This document shows positions 24,572 through 33,262 of a stretch of 64,000 bases of DNA, one piece after another. Source of the stretch: Uliginosibacterium sp036017065 (GTDB taxonomy: Bacteria; Pseudomonadota; Gammaproteobacteria; Burkholderiales; Rhodocyclaceae); the NCBI RefSeq assembly GCF_036017065.1, contig NZ_JAYXHR010000001.1:1798001-1862000 (forward strand). Direction: 5' to 3'. The stretch's first letter is position 1. Each line of letters begins with the position of its first letter. Both the position numbers and the translations under genes were made by a program. The notes beneath the pieces are model-generated. The model saw only the letters and a list, made by a program, of their open reading frames with translations. It was not told where the DNA came from and did not search any database.

Positions 24572-25476
24572 GCGAAGGCAAGAAACTCTCCCTACCGCGC
24601 AAGGCCGCCACGCCGGACACCAGCAAGCAGCGCAGCGTCGGCCCCAGCGGCCCGCGGGCACGCAAGCTGCAGGAGGCACGGCAGCCGGCCAGGACGGCCC
24701 CCGCGGCACCGCCCCCTCGCCCCAGCCGACCGGTAGCGGCCGATCCGGACGGCCCGCAACGCCTGTCCAAGCGCATGACCGAACTCGGCCTGTGCTCGCG
24801 ACGCGAGGCGGACGACTACATCGCCCGAGGCTGGGTGCGTGTCGACGGCGTGGTGATCAGCGAACTGGGCAGCCGGGTGCTGCCGCACCAGCAGATCGAA
24901 CTGGACCGCGCCGCCCAGGCCATGCAGGCGCAACGCGCCACCGTATTGCTGAACAAGCCGATCGGCTACGTGTCCGGCCAGGCGGAAGACGGCTACGAGC
25001 CGGCCGCCGTGCTGGTCACCCCCGACAACCAGTGGGAAGGTGACGTCAGTGGCCGCCAGCTGCACGGCTTCCTGCGCAATCTGGCGCCCGCCGGCCGCCT
25101 GGACATCGACTCCACAGGCCTGCTGGTGCTGACTCAGGACGGCCGCATCGCCAAGCAGCTCATCGGCGACGACAGCGAGGTGGACAAGGAATACCTGGTG
25201 CGCGTACAGGGGCACCTGGACGACAAGGGGCTGCGCCTGCTCAACCACGGCCTGACGCTGGACGGCGTGAAACTCCGCCCCGCGCAGGTGAGCTGGCAGA
25301 ACGAAGACCAGTTACGCTTTGTCCTGCGTGAAGGCCGCAAGCGCCAGATCCGCCGCATGTGCGAGCTGGTGGGGCTCACCGTCGTGGGCCTCAAGCGCGT
25401 GCGCATCGGCCGCGTGAAGCTCGGTATCCTGCCCCCGGGACAATGGCGCTTCCTCGGCACCGACGAATCTTTCTGA
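24568..25476 (+). CDS. rluF: 23S rRNA pseudouridine synthase, RluF/RluB type
   Basis: Predicted large-subunit rRNA pseudouridine synthase (RluF modifies U2604 in E. coli). The 302-residue protein has a basic, low-complexity leader (about residues 1-70, rich in Arg, Pro and Ala), an S4 domain (RLSKRMTELGLCSRREADDYIARGWVRVDG) and the catalytic GRLDIDSTGLLVLTQDG. The end REGRKRQIRRMCELVGLTVVGLKRVRIG is typical of the family. The start codon overlaps the preceding stop, which favours 24568 over the open frame from 24502. The split between RluF and RluB is by general resemblance only. Confidence 0.88.
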   Translation: MSEGKKLSLPRKAATPDTSKQRSVGPSGPRARKLQEARQPARTAPAAPPPRPSRPVAADPDGPQRLSKRMTELGLCSRREADDYIARGWVRVDGVVISELGSRVLPHQQIELDRAAQAMQAQRATVLLNKPIGYVSGQAEDGYEPAAVLVTPDNQWEGDVSGRQLHGFLRNLAPAGRLDIDSTGLLVLTQDGRIAKQLIGDDSEVDKEYLVRVQGHLDDKGLRLLNHGLTLDGVKLRPAQVSWQNEDQLRFVLREGRKRQIRRMCELVGLTVVGLKRVRIGRVKLGILPPGQWRFLGTDESF

Positions 25477-25507
25477 CCAGCTTCTGACTCCCGAAAGACC
25501 CTACCCC

Positions 25508-26056
25508 ATGAACGTCATTCCCACCGCCCTGCCTGAAGTCCTGATCATCGAGCCCCGTGTCTTCGGGGATTCGCGCGGCTTCTTCATGGAGAGCTTCAAC
25601 GCGCAACGCCTGCGTGACGCCGCCGGCATCGACCTGCCCTTCGTGCAGGACAACCATTCGCGCTCCGGCCGCGGGGTACTGCGCGGCCTGCACTACCAGA
25701 TCCAGCAGGCGCAGGGGAAGCTGGTGCGCGTCACGGCCGGCAGCGTGTTCGACGTGGCGGTGGACATGCGCCGCAGCTCGCCGAACTTCGGCAAGTGGGT
25801 GGGCGTGGAGCTGACCGGCGAGAACCATCGCCAGCTGTGGGTGCCTGCCGGTTTCGCGCACGGCTTCCTGGTGCTGTCCGAGAGCGCCGACTTCCTCTAC
25901 AAGACCACCGACTACTACGCGCCCGAGCATGAGCGCAGCCTGGCCTGGAATGACCCCACGGTCGGTGTCGAGTGGCCCCTGCAGGGTCTGGAACCCCAGT
26001 TGTCCGCCAAGGACATCGCCGGCAAGCCGCTGGCGGACTGCGAGACCTATCCCTGA
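25508..26056 (+). CDS. rfbC: dTDP-4-dehydrorhamnose 3,5-epimerase
   Basis: Third step of dTDP-L-rhamnose synthesis for surface polysaccharides. The 182-residue cupin protein shows DSRGFFMESFN, QDNHSRSGRGVLRGLHYQ (catalytic His in the second His segment), GSVFDVAVDMR, and PAGFAHGFLVLSE. The end KTTDYYAPEHERSLAWND carries the catalytic Tyr region. It leads a short run of nucleotide-sugar genes (galE, manC), though the other rhamnose genes rfbA, rfbB and rfbD are not in the window. Confidence 0.95.
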   Translation: MNVIPTALPEVLIIEPRVFGDSRGFFMESFNAQRLRDAAGIDLPFVQDNHSRSGRGVLRGLHYQIQQAQGKLVRVTAGSVFDVAVDMRRSSPNFGKWVGVELTGENHRQLWVPAGFAHGFLVLSESADFLYKTTDYYAPEHERSLAWNDPTVGVEWPLQGLEPQLSAKDIAGKPLADCETYP

Positions 26057-26171
26057 GCCGGGCCTGCTCCGCCACGGGCGCTGGCGCCGACTCAAGGGCA
26101 GCGCCAGTGCCGGGAACCGGGGTTAAGATTCAGGGGCTTTCCGCCCATCGACTTTCGCGCGATCCACAGCC

Positions 26172-27191
26172 ATGAAACACATCCTTGTCACCGGCGGAGC
26201 CGGCTACATCGGCTCCCACACCTGCCTGGAACTGCTGGGCGCCGGCTTCGAGGTCGTCGTCGTCGACAACCTGTGCAACAGCAAGGCAGAATCCCTGCGC
26301 CGCGTCGAGGAACTGGCCGGACGCAGGATCGCCGCGTTCCACCGCGTGGATATCCGCGACCGCGCTGCCCTGCGCGAAGTATTCGCGGCCCACACGATCG
26401 ATGCCGTGATCCACTTCGCCGCGCTCAAGGCCGTCGGTGAATCCGTCGCCCAGCCGCTGCGTTACTACGAGAACAACATCGCCGGCACCGTCGCCCTCAC
26501 CGAAGTGATGGCGGAAGCCGGGGTGAAGAGCATCGTCTTCTCGTCCTCCGCCACCGTCTACGGCGACCCGGCCAGCGTGCCGATCCGCGAGGACTTCCCG
26601 ACCGGCCCGACCAATCCGTACGGCCGCACCAAGTGGATGACCGAGTTCGTCCTCGGCGACCTGGCCGTCGCCGACAAGGACTGGCGGGTCGCCCTGCNNN
26701 NNNNNNNNNNNNNNNNNNNNNNNNNNNNNNNNNNNNNNNNNNNNNNNNNNNNNNNNNNNNNNNNNNNNNNNNNNNNNNNCTTCGTGTCGCAGGTGGCCGT
26801 CGGCAAGCGTGCCCGGCTGAGCGTGTTCGGCAGCGACTACGCCACGCCGGACGGCACCGGCGTGCGGGACTACATCCACGTCGTCGACCTGGCCCGGGGC
26901 CACGTCGCGGCACTCAGGCGCCTGGCGGAACGCAGCGGCGTCCTCACGGTCAATCTGGGCACGGGCCGCGGCTACTCGGTGCTGGAAGTGGTGAAGGCCT
27001 TCGAGGCCGCCAGTGGCCGCCCGGTGCCTTACGAACTCGTCGCGCGTCGCCCGGGCGACGTTGCCCAGTGTTACGCCGAACCGGCACTGGCCGAACAGGA
27101 ACTGGGCTGGCGTGCCAGCCTGGGGCTGGATGCCATGTGCCGTGACGCCTGGAACTGGCAGAGCCAGAACCCGGCAGGCTACCCGGACTGA
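26172..27191 (+). CDS. galE: UDP-glucose 4-epimerase, interrupted by an N run
   Basis: Interconverts UDP-glucose and UDP-galactose using bound NAD. The 339-residue frame has the Rossmann motif GGAGYIGSHT, AALKAVGESV, SSSATVYG, and the catalytic YGRTK (Tyr and Lys). FVSQVAVGKR, YIHVVDLARGH and NLGTGRGYSVLEVV follow. Bases 26698-26779 are N, hiding 28 codons (about residues 176-203), normally the LRYFNP...GIPNNL segment. The frame and the residue count agree on both sides, so the gene is probably intact. It lies between rfbC and manC. Confidence 0.93.
   Translation: MKHILVTGGAGYIGSHTCLELLGAGFEVVVVDNLCNSKAESLRRVEELAGRRIAAFHRVDIRDRAALREVFAAHTIDAVIHFAALKAVGESVAQPLRYYENNIAGTVALTEVMAEAGVKSIVFSSSATVYGDPASVPIREDFPTGPTNPYGRTKWMTEFVLGDLAVADKDWRVALXXXXXXXXXXXXXXXXXXXXXXXXXXXXFVSQVAVGKRARLSVFGSDYATPDGTGVRDYIHVVDLARGHVAALRRLAERSGVLTVNLGTGRGYSVLEVVKAFEAASGRPVPYELVARRPGDVAQCYAEPALAEQELGWRASLGLDAMCRDAWNWQSQNPAGYPD
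26698..26779. other. Run of 82 N bases within galE
   Basis: Unresolved sequence. The gap keeps the reading frame and replaces as many codons as family members have there. Confidence 0.99.
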
Positions 27192-27274
27192 CAGATGCGG
27201 CAGCGCTGCCGTCACTACAACCAACAACACACAAAAAAGAATTCCCCCCTTCCCTCGTTTTCAGGAAGTACATC

Positions 27275-28717
27275 ATGTCCCTGCAACCCGTGATCCTCTC
27301 CGGTGGTTCCGGCACCCGCCTGTGGCCTGCCTCCCGCGAAACCTATCCCAAGCAGCTGCTGGCGCTGGTCGAAAAGGACACCCTGCTGCAAGCCACGGCG
27401 CGCCGCCTCGACGGCCTGCCGATGACGGTGGCCAAGCCCATCGTCGTGACCAACGAGGAATACCGTTTCATCATTGCCGAGCAACTGCGCCAGTGCGGCC
27501 TGTCCGGTGGTGCCATCGTGCTAGAGCCGATCGGCCGCAACACCGCGCCCGCCATGGAGCTGGCGGCCCTGGCCGCGCGCCATGGCGGTGAGGACCCGGT
27601 ACTGCTGGTCATGCCGTCGGACCACGTGATCCGCGATGCCGCGGCCTTCCGCAAGGCGCTGGAAGAAGGCTATGCGTTGGCCAACGATGGCGCGCTGGTG
27701 ACCTTCGGCATCGTTCCGGATCGCCCCGAGACCGGCTACGGCTACCTGCGCATCGGCGGCCCCTTCGGCCGCGCGGCGACCGCCCGCGGCCTTGCCGCCT
27801 TCGTCGAGAAGCCGGATGCCGAGCGTGCCGCCCACTACGTCGCCAGTGGCGAATACCTGTGGAACAGCGGCCTGTTCATGATGAAGGCATCGGTCTGGCA
27901 GCGTGCGCTGGCGCGCTTCAACCCGGGCATGTCGGCCGCCTGTGCGAAGGCCGTCGATCTCGCCAAGAAGGATCTGGACTTCGTCCGCGTCGATCGCGAA
28001 GCCTTCGCGGCCTGCCCGTCGGACTCCATCGACTATGCCGTGATGGAGAAGATCGGCCAGGCGCCGGAACTGGGCGCCGCCGTGGTCGTGCCGCTGTCCG
28101 CCGGCTGGAGCGACGTCGGTGCGTGGGACGCGCTGTGGCAAGTCTGCGACAAGGATGAGGCCGGCAACGTGGCGCGCGGCGAAGCGCTGCTGGAAGACAC
28201 CCAGGACAGCCTGGTGTTCGCCGAGAGCCGCGTGGTGGCCACCCTGGGCATCAAGGACACCATCGTGGTGGAGACCCCGGACGCCGTGCTGGTGGCTCAC
28301 AAGGACCACACGCAGGACGTGAAGAAGATCGTCAACCGCATCAAGGCCAGCGGCCGCCCGCTGGCCCAGAGCCACCGCAAGGTGTATCGCCCCTGGGGCT
28401 GGTACGACAGCATCGACATGGGCGAGCGCTTCCAGGTCAAGCGCATCGTCGTGAATCCGGGCGCCAAGCTGTCCCTGCAGATGCACCATCACCGCGCCGA
28501 GCACTGGATCGTCGTCAGCGGCACCGCCGAAGTCACCAATGGCGACAACGTCCTGCTGCTGTCGGAGAACCAGTCCACCTACATCCCGCTGGGCACGACG
28601 CACCGTCTGGCCAATCCGGGCAAGGTGCCGCTGGAGATCATCGAGGTGCAGTCCGGCTCCTACCTCGGCGAGGACGACATCGTGCGCTTCGAGGACACCT
28701 ACGGCCGTACCAAGTAA
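27275..28717 (+). CDS. manC: Mannose-1-phosphate guanylyltransferase / mannose-6-phosphate isomerase
   Basis: Bifunctional type II enzyme that makes GDP-mannose for exopolysaccharide or LPS and can isomerise mannose-6-phosphate. The 480-residue protein begins with the nucleotidyltransferase motif GGSGTRLWPASRETYPKQ and has FVEKPDAERA and LWNSGLFMMKA in the first domain (to about 350). The C-terminal cupin isomerase domain has RPWGWYDSID, HHHRAEHWIVVSGTAEV and the QSTYIPLGTTHRLANPG segment. It follows galE by 83 bases. The 20-base gap to the DUF2237 gene suggests one transcript. Confidence 0.95.
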   Translation: MSLQPVILSGGSGTRLWPASRETYPKQLLALVEKDTLLQATARRLDGLPMTVAKPIVVTNEEYRFIIAEQLRQCGLSGGAIVLEPIGRNTAPAMELAALAARHGGEDPVLLVMPSDHVIRDAAAFRKALEEGYALANDGALVTFGIVPDRPETGYGYLRIGGPFGRAATARGLAAFVEKPDAERAAHYVASGEYLWNSGLFMMKASVWQRALARFNPGMSAACAKAVDLAKKDLDFVRVDREAFAACPSDSIDYAVMEKIGQAPELGAAVVVPLSAGWSDVGAWDALWQVCDKDEAGNVARGEALLEDTQDSLVFAESRVVATLGIKDTIVVETPDAVLVAHKDHTQDVKKIVNRIKASGRPLAQSHRKVYRPWGWYDSIDMGERFQVKRIVVNPGAKLSLQMHHHRAEHWIVVSGTAEVTNGDNVLLLSENQSTYIPLGTTHRLANPGKVPLEIIEVQSGSYLGEDDIVRFEDTYGRTK

Positions 28718-28737
28718 CGGGCTCACCGGGGACGGCA

Positions 28738-29115
28738 ATGATCGAGCTGACCACTCAGCGCAATGTTCTCGGCGGGCCGCTGCTCGCCTGCAGCTACGCC
28801 CCGCTGACCGGCTTCCAGCGCAACGGCTGTTGCGACTCGGACCCGGCCGACCTCGGCCGCCACATCGTCTGCGTGAAGACCAACGAGGAATTCCTCGCCT
28901 TCAGCGCGGCCTGTGGCAATGACCTCAGCACGCCACGGCCGGAATATCGCTTCGCCGGCCTGCAGCCCGGTGACCGCTGGTGCCTGTGTGCGGCGCGCTG
29001 GCTGGAAGCGTGGGAAGCCGGCGTGGCCCCGGCGGTGGTACTGGCCGGCACGCATGAAGACGTGCTGGACCTGATTCCGCTGGAAACACTGAGGCTGCAC
29101 GCCATCGACGCCTGA
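28738..29115 (+). CDS. DUF2237 family protein
   Basis: Small cysteine-rich protein of 125 residues in the DUF2237 family, whose role is not known. Family landmarks are NVLGGPLLACS, PLTGFQRNGCCDS, HIVCVKTNEEFLAFSAACGNDLSTP and GDRWCLCAARWLEAWEAG. The repeated Cys pairs could bind a metal. It ends the manC transcript and is followed by a strong terminator. Confidence 0.88.
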   Translation: MIELTTQRNVLGGPLLACSYAPLTGFQRNGCCDSDPADLGRHIVCVKTNEEFLAFSAACGNDLSTPRPEYRFAGLQPGDRWCLCAARWLEAWEAGVAPAVVLAGTHEDVLDLIPLETLRLHAIDA

Positions 29116-29139
29116 ATCCCGCTGCTGCAGCAAGCCCGC

Positions 29140-29178
29140 AAAGGGCCTTGAAGCCTCGCTTCAAGGCCCTTTTTCTTT
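29140..29178 (+). terminator. Strong rho-independent terminator
   Basis: A perfect 15-bp stem, AAAGGGCCTTGAAGC and GCTTCAAGGCCCTTT, with loop CTC is followed by TTCTTT. It closes the manC transcript. Confidence 0.93.
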
Positions 29179-29229
29179 CCTGAAGTCCCTCCATGAATCC
29201 CTGGCTCAAGCGCCACTTTGGTTTCTTAT

Positions 29230-29267
29230 AGCAACTTTATAGTTGCTTTACGCAACCATATTGCGTA
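29230..29267. promoter_or_regulatory. Paired inverted repeats before the MarR gene
   Basis: AGCAAC/GTTGCT (29230-29247) and TACGCAA/TTGCGTA (29249-29267, 5-base spacer) stand side by side 37 bases before the MarR start, as expected for an auto-regulated MarR operator. Confidence 0.55.
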
Positions 29268-29303
29268 GCATGGCCGGCTCCAGAAGCACATGATCTGCCC
29301 CGA

Positions 29304-29729
29304 ATGCCCCGCCAGCCCGATAGCGCACTGTTGCGCGAAACGATGATCCTTTTCGAAGTCTCGCAGCGACGCCTGCTGCTCGGCCTCGGTTCGCTGACCC
29401 CCAACCGCCTGCTCATCGTGCTGATGCGCAAGGGGGCCTTGACGCCCACCGATCTGGTGCGCATCACCGGCCTGGAGAAGAGCTGGATCAGCCGTGCCGT
29501 CGACGGCCTGGTGGAAGAAGGCTTCGTGCAGAAAGCGCCCAGCGCCACGGACCGGCGCAGCGTGCGCCTGACGCTCACCGACGCCGGCCTGGCGCAGGCG
29601 CAGCGCGTCGACGCAGCGCTCGAGGACAATTCCCGCAGCCTGCTGGCAGCGCTGGATACCGAGCAACGTCGCGCCCTGATTGCCGCGCTGGCTCCGCTGC
29701 GCGACGTCCTGAAGGACCGCGCACCATGA
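29304..29729 (+). CDS. MarR-family transcriptional regulator
   Basis: Small dimeric repressor of 141 residues. The winged helix covers about residues 28-105: LTPNRLLIVLMRKGALTPTDLVRITGLEKSWISRAVDGLVEEGFVQKAPSATDRRSVRLTLTDAG, with the DxRSxxL wing typical of MarR. Helices at both ends form the dimer. It overlaps the following efflux gene by four bases (ATGA), a common arrangement in which MarR controls the pump. Adjacent palindromes upstream are the likely operator. The inducing compound is unknown. Confidence 0.92.
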   Translation: MPRQPDSALLRETMILFEVSQRRLLLGLGSLTPNRLLIVLMRKGALTPTDLVRITGLEKSWISRAVDGLVEEGFVQKAPSATDRRSVRLTLTDAGLAQAQRVDAALEDNSRSLLAALDTEQRRALIAALAPLRDVLKDRAP

Positions 29730-31291
29730 ACGCCGCCCCGCGCACCCTCCGCCACTCCCTGCTGGCGATGATCGGCATCTGCCTGGTCATCATGCTGATC
29801 GCCGTGGACTCCACGGTGGTGGGCACCGCCCTGCCGCGCATCGTCGCCGAGCTGCAGGGCTTCGAGCTGTACCCGTGGATCGCCTCCGCCTATCTCATGA
29901 CCAACGCGGTGCTGATCCCCATCTCCGGACGGCTGGGCGACCTCTACGGCCGCAAGCCATTCGTCATGGCGTCCGTCATCATCTTCACCCTGGCCTCGGT
30001 GCTGTGCGGCATGGCCGACAGCATGCTGCAGCTGGTGCTGGCGCGCGGTCTGCAGGGCGTGGGCGGCGGCATGCTGACCGGCGTCGCCTTCGCCTGCATC
30101 AGCGACCTGTTTCCCGACCGCCTGCAACGTGTGCGCTGGCAGGCCATGCTGTCTGCCACCTTCGGCATCTCCACCGCCATCGGCCCGGCGCTGGGTGGCT
30201 GGATGACCGAGCACCTGGGCTGGCGCAGCGTGTTCTACGTGAACGTGCCGATCGCCGCGCTGGCGATCCCCGTCGTGTGGCGCTACCTGCCGCAGATCGT
30301 CCATCACGAGGGCGAGGACCGCAGCATCGACTGGGTGGGCGCCATCCTGCTGGCCGTCGGCGTATGCACGCTGCTGCTGGCCACCGAGGAAGGGCCGACC
30401 ATCGGCTTCACCAGCCCGTTGTTCCTGGGCCTGGCACTGGCGGCCATCGTGGTCGGCGTGCTGTTCGTCCGTCACCAGATGGGCTCGCGCTTCCCCATCA
30501 TCCCGGCGCGGCTGTTCTCAAACCGTGCGGTGCGCCAGCTGAGCCTGCTGGGCATGATGACCGGGCTGATGATGTTCGTGCTGGTGTTCTACGCGCCGCT
30601 GCTGCTGCAGGGCGGCTTCGGGCTGTCACCGAAGGCCGCGGGGCTGGTGGTAACGCCGCTGCTGGTGTTCATCACGGTCGGCAGCATCGCCAACGGCCGC
30701 CTGCTGCCCCGCCTGCAGAAACCGGAACGCCTGATCGGCTGGGGCCTGTTGCTGCTGATGGTGGGCTGCCTGCTGCTCAACCTGATCCGTGCCGACAGCC
30801 CGCAGGCCCTGAGCATGCTGGCCTTCGCCATGTGCGGCCTGGCGCTGGGTTTCCAGCTGCCCAACCTCACCCTGCACATCCAGACGGTGGTGGAGGCGCG
30901 CGACCTGGGCATCTCGTCGGCGCTGATCCAGACCACCCGCATGCTCGGCAGCATGCTGGGCGCCAGCCTGGCCGGCGTACTGGTGCACCTGACCTACAGC
31001 AATCGCATCACCGCCGCGCTGGCGCAGGCCGGCGTGAGCCATGCCGAGGTCGCCCGCCTGCTGGCCACGCCGCAGATCCTCATCCGCGGCGAAGACCAGG
31101 CGGCCTTGCAGACGCTGGGGCAGCAACTCGGCTTCGTGCCGCAGGCGCTGCTGGACCAGGCCCGCGACGGGCTGATCGCCGGCGTGCACTACGCCTTCCT
31201 CGCCTGCGCGCTGATCGCGCTGGCCAGCTTCCTGCTCAGCCGGTCCCTGCCGCCGTTCGTGCTGCACCGACCCGCCGGCAAGCCGGCCTGA
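29726..31291 (+). CDS. MFS drug efflux transporter, DHA2 (EmrB/QacA) family
   Basis: Proton-driven exporter of 521 residues with about fourteen membrane segments. It has the DHA2 landmarks AVDSTVVGTALPRIVAEL (motif D1), GRLGDLYGRKPFVM (motif A), GVGGGMLTG, and GPALGGWMTEHLGWRSVFYVNVPI (motif C). It is translationally coupled to marR. No membrane-fusion partner (EmrA-like) is adjacent, so it probably works alone in the inner membrane or with a partner elsewhere. Substrates cannot be predicted. Confidence 0.92.
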   Translation: MNAAPRTLRHSLLAMIGICLVIMLIAVDSTVVGTALPRIVAELQGFELYPWIASAYLMTNAVLIPISGRLGDLYGRKPFVMASVIIFTLASVLCGMADSMLQLVLARGLQGVGGGMLTGVAFACISDLFPDRLQRVRWQAMLSATFGISTAIGPALGGWMTEHLGWRSVFYVNVPIAALAIPVVWRYLPQIVHHEGEDRSIDWVGAILLAVGVCTLLLATEEGPTIGFTSPLFLGLALAAIVVGVLFVRHQMGSRFPIIPARLFSNRAVRQLSLLGMMTGLMMFVLVFYAPLLLQGGFGLSPKAAGLVVTPLLVFITVGSIANGRLLPRLQKPERLIGWGLLLLMVGCLLLNLIRADSPQALSMLAFAMCGLALGFQLPNLTLHIQTVVEARDLGISSALIQTTRMLGSMLGASLAGVLVHLTYSNRITAALAQAGVSHAEVARLLATPQILIRGEDQAALQTLGQQLGFVPQALLDQARDGLIAGVHYAFLACALIALASFLLSRSLPPFVLHRPAGKPA

Positions 31292-31325
31292 GCCGGACTG
31301 CGCGCCGGCCACGGCCAGTGCGCCC

Positions 31326-31562
31326 TCAACTGCCGTCGCTGGTGCCTACCGAGATGGGCGGCTCGTCTTCCTCGTCTGCCGGCGGCTGGATGCCCAGCTC
31401 GCCGGGCTTGTGACGCTTCTCGCCATAGCGCAGGCCATCCGGATTGCTTTCGGTCGCGAAGGCATCGTCCTGCCCGAAGTCACCGATCACCGTCGGGCGC
31501 TCCGCGTCGTTCGCAGCCTCCGGCGCCGGGCCGGGCTGTTGATTTGTCTTGGTCTGGGACAT
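31326..31562 (-). CDS. Small acidic hypothetical protein
   Basis: A 78-residue, acidic, hydrophilic protein without membrane segments, rich in Asp, Glu, Pro and Gly and probably disordered (for example PPADEEDEPPISVG). The ATG has AGGAGA at proper spacing on the minus strand. It sits alone between the efflux pump and the permease gene. I do not recognise it; similar short acidic proteins of unknown function are common in betaproteobacteria. Confidence 0.55.
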   Translation of the reverse strand: MSQTKTNQQPGPAPEAANDAERPTVIGDFGQDDAFATESNPDGLRYGEKRHKPGELGIQPPADEEDEPPISVGTSDGS

Positions 31563-31739
31563 TCTGTCTTTCTCCTGGAAGGGGGCTCTCCGGTTCAGGG
31601 AACCTCTTCGTTTCAGGATAGGTCAGCAGCGTGTTAGTTCCCTCGGGAATGGCGCCGGCCCATCCGGCGACATCCCTTTCGCATCGCAGGAATCCGTAAA
31701 GCCGCTATAACAATCAGGTAACCACCAGGAGCGTTGGCG

Positions 31740-33197
31740 ATGGGCAATGGACCCGCAGCAGGCAACTTGGCAGCAACCGATCCCGCTTTCTCCACCGCCC
31801 ATGCACCCGCCGGGCCACGCGCGGTCCTCGGCCTCCACGAGGCCATCGCCATCATCGTCGGCATCGTCATCGGTGCCGGCATCTTCAAGGCCCCCGCCCT
31901 GGTGGCCGGCATGACCGGCAGCGCGCCCTGGATGTTCGGCGCCTGGCTGCTCGGCGGCCTCATCTCCCTCATCGGCGCGCTGTGCTATGCCGAACTGGCC
32001 ACGGCCTACCCGCATGCCGGTGGCGACTACCACTTCCTGCGGCGTGCCTTCGGCCGGCCGCTGTCGCTGGTGTTCGCCTGGGCGCGCTTCTCGGTCATCA
32101 CCACCGGTTCCATCGCCCTGCTGGGCTTCGTGTTCGGCGACTACCTCGCCAGCGTCGTGCCACTCACCGCCCTGACGCCGGGCTGGAATTCTGCCGTCTA
32201 CGCCGCCGCCGCCGTGGGGGTGCTGACCTGGGCCAACCTGCGCGGCATCAAGACCAGCAGCACCGCGCAGGTCCTGCTCACCGCCGTCGAGGTCGGCGGC
32301 CTGCTGCTGATCGTCATCGCCGGCCTGTTCCTGGTCGGCGACGGCAGCCTGACGCCACGCGCGGCGGAAGCCGGGCCGGCTGCCGCACCCTCGCTGTCCG
32401 GCTTCGGCCTCGCCATGGTGTTCGTGCTGCTCACCTACGGCGGCTGGAACGAAGCGGCCTACATCAGCGCGGAACTGCGCGACCAGCGTCGCAACATGGT
32501 GCGCGCCCTGGTGCTGTCCATATTCATCATCACCCTGCTCTACCTGCTGGTGGCCTGGGCCTACTGGAAGGGGCTGGGCATCGCAGGCATGGCGGCCTCC
32601 AACGCGATCGCGGCCGACCTGCTGGCACGCGCCTTCGGCCCGACCGGCAGCACGGTCATATCGGTGCTGGTGGCAATCGCCGCGCTGACCTCGATGAACG
32701 CCACGATGATCGTCGGCGCCCGCACCAGCTACGCCTGCGGCCAGGACTGGCCGCTGCTCGCACGACTGGGGGAATGGGATGCCGCGCGCAACACGCCTGC
32801 CGTGGCGCTACGGGTGCAGAGCCTGGCCGCCCTGCTGCTCATCGCGCTGGGCGGATTCGTCGGCGGCGGCTTCCGCGCCATGGTGGAGTTCACCTCGCCG
32901 GTGTTCTGGCTGTTCTTCCTGCTCTCCGGCATCGCGCTGTTCGTGTTGCGCCGTCGCGAGCCGCACACGCCGCGTCCCTTCAGCGTGCCGCTGTACCCGC
33001 TGCTGCCCGCCATCTTCTGCGCCGTCTGCGCCTACATGCTGTGGTCCAGCCTGTCCTACGTGTACAGCCAGTCGCTCGGCGGCCTGAATGCCGCGTGGAT
33101 AGGCGTGGCGGTGCTGGCGGTCGGCGTGCTGCTGGTGGTGTTCATGCGACCGCCATTGCCATCGGCGCAGCCTGCCACTTCCGCCCAGCAATCCTGA
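31740..33197 (+). CDS. APC-family amino acid permease
   Basis: Predicted inner-membrane amino acid/polyamine importer or exchanger with about twelve membrane segments (485 residues). The first helix has the APC motif GIVIGAGIFKAPALVAG. Later come GALCYAELATAYPHAGGDYHFLRRAFG, NLRGIKTSS, and FVLLTYGGWNEAAYISAELRDQRRN. The start is ATG 31740 with AGGAG nine bases upstream rather than the TTG at 31734. The substrate is not predictable. It is followed 65 bases later by the exported methyltransferase-like gene on the same strand. Confidence 0.9.
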   Translation: MGNGPAAGNLAATDPAFSTAHAPAGPRAVLGLHEAIAIIVGIVIGAGIFKAPALVAGMTGSAPWMFGAWLLGGLISLIGALCYAELATAYPHAGGDYHFLRRAFGRPLSLVFAWARFSVITTGSIALLGFVFGDYLASVVPLTALTPGWNSAVYAAAAVGVLTWANLRGIKTSSTAQVLLTAVEVGGLLLIVIAGLFLVGDGSLTPRAAEAGPAAAPSLSGFGLAMVFVLLTYGGWNEAAYISAELRDQRRNMVRALVLSIFIITLLYLLVAWAYWKGLGIAGMAASNAIAADLLARAFGPTGSTVISVLVAIAALTSMNATMIVGARTSYACGQDWPLLARLGEWDAARNTPAVALRVQSLAALLLIALGGFVGGGFRAMVEFTSPVFWLFFLLSGIALFVLRRREPHTPRPFSVPLYPLLPAIFCAVCAYMLWSSLSYVYSQSLGGLNAAWIGVAVLAVGVLLVVFMRPPLPSAQPATSAQQS

Positions 33198-33262
33198 AAG
33201 ATCCGGAACGACTCTCCAACCGCGTTCTCACCTGCGTTCCCTTCCACCACGAGGAGCCCGTC

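Noticed and set aside
31982..33262. Long frame leading into the methyltransferase-like gene
   Set aside because: It is the permease gene read in another frame; GAGGAG and the Tat signal mark the real start at 33263.
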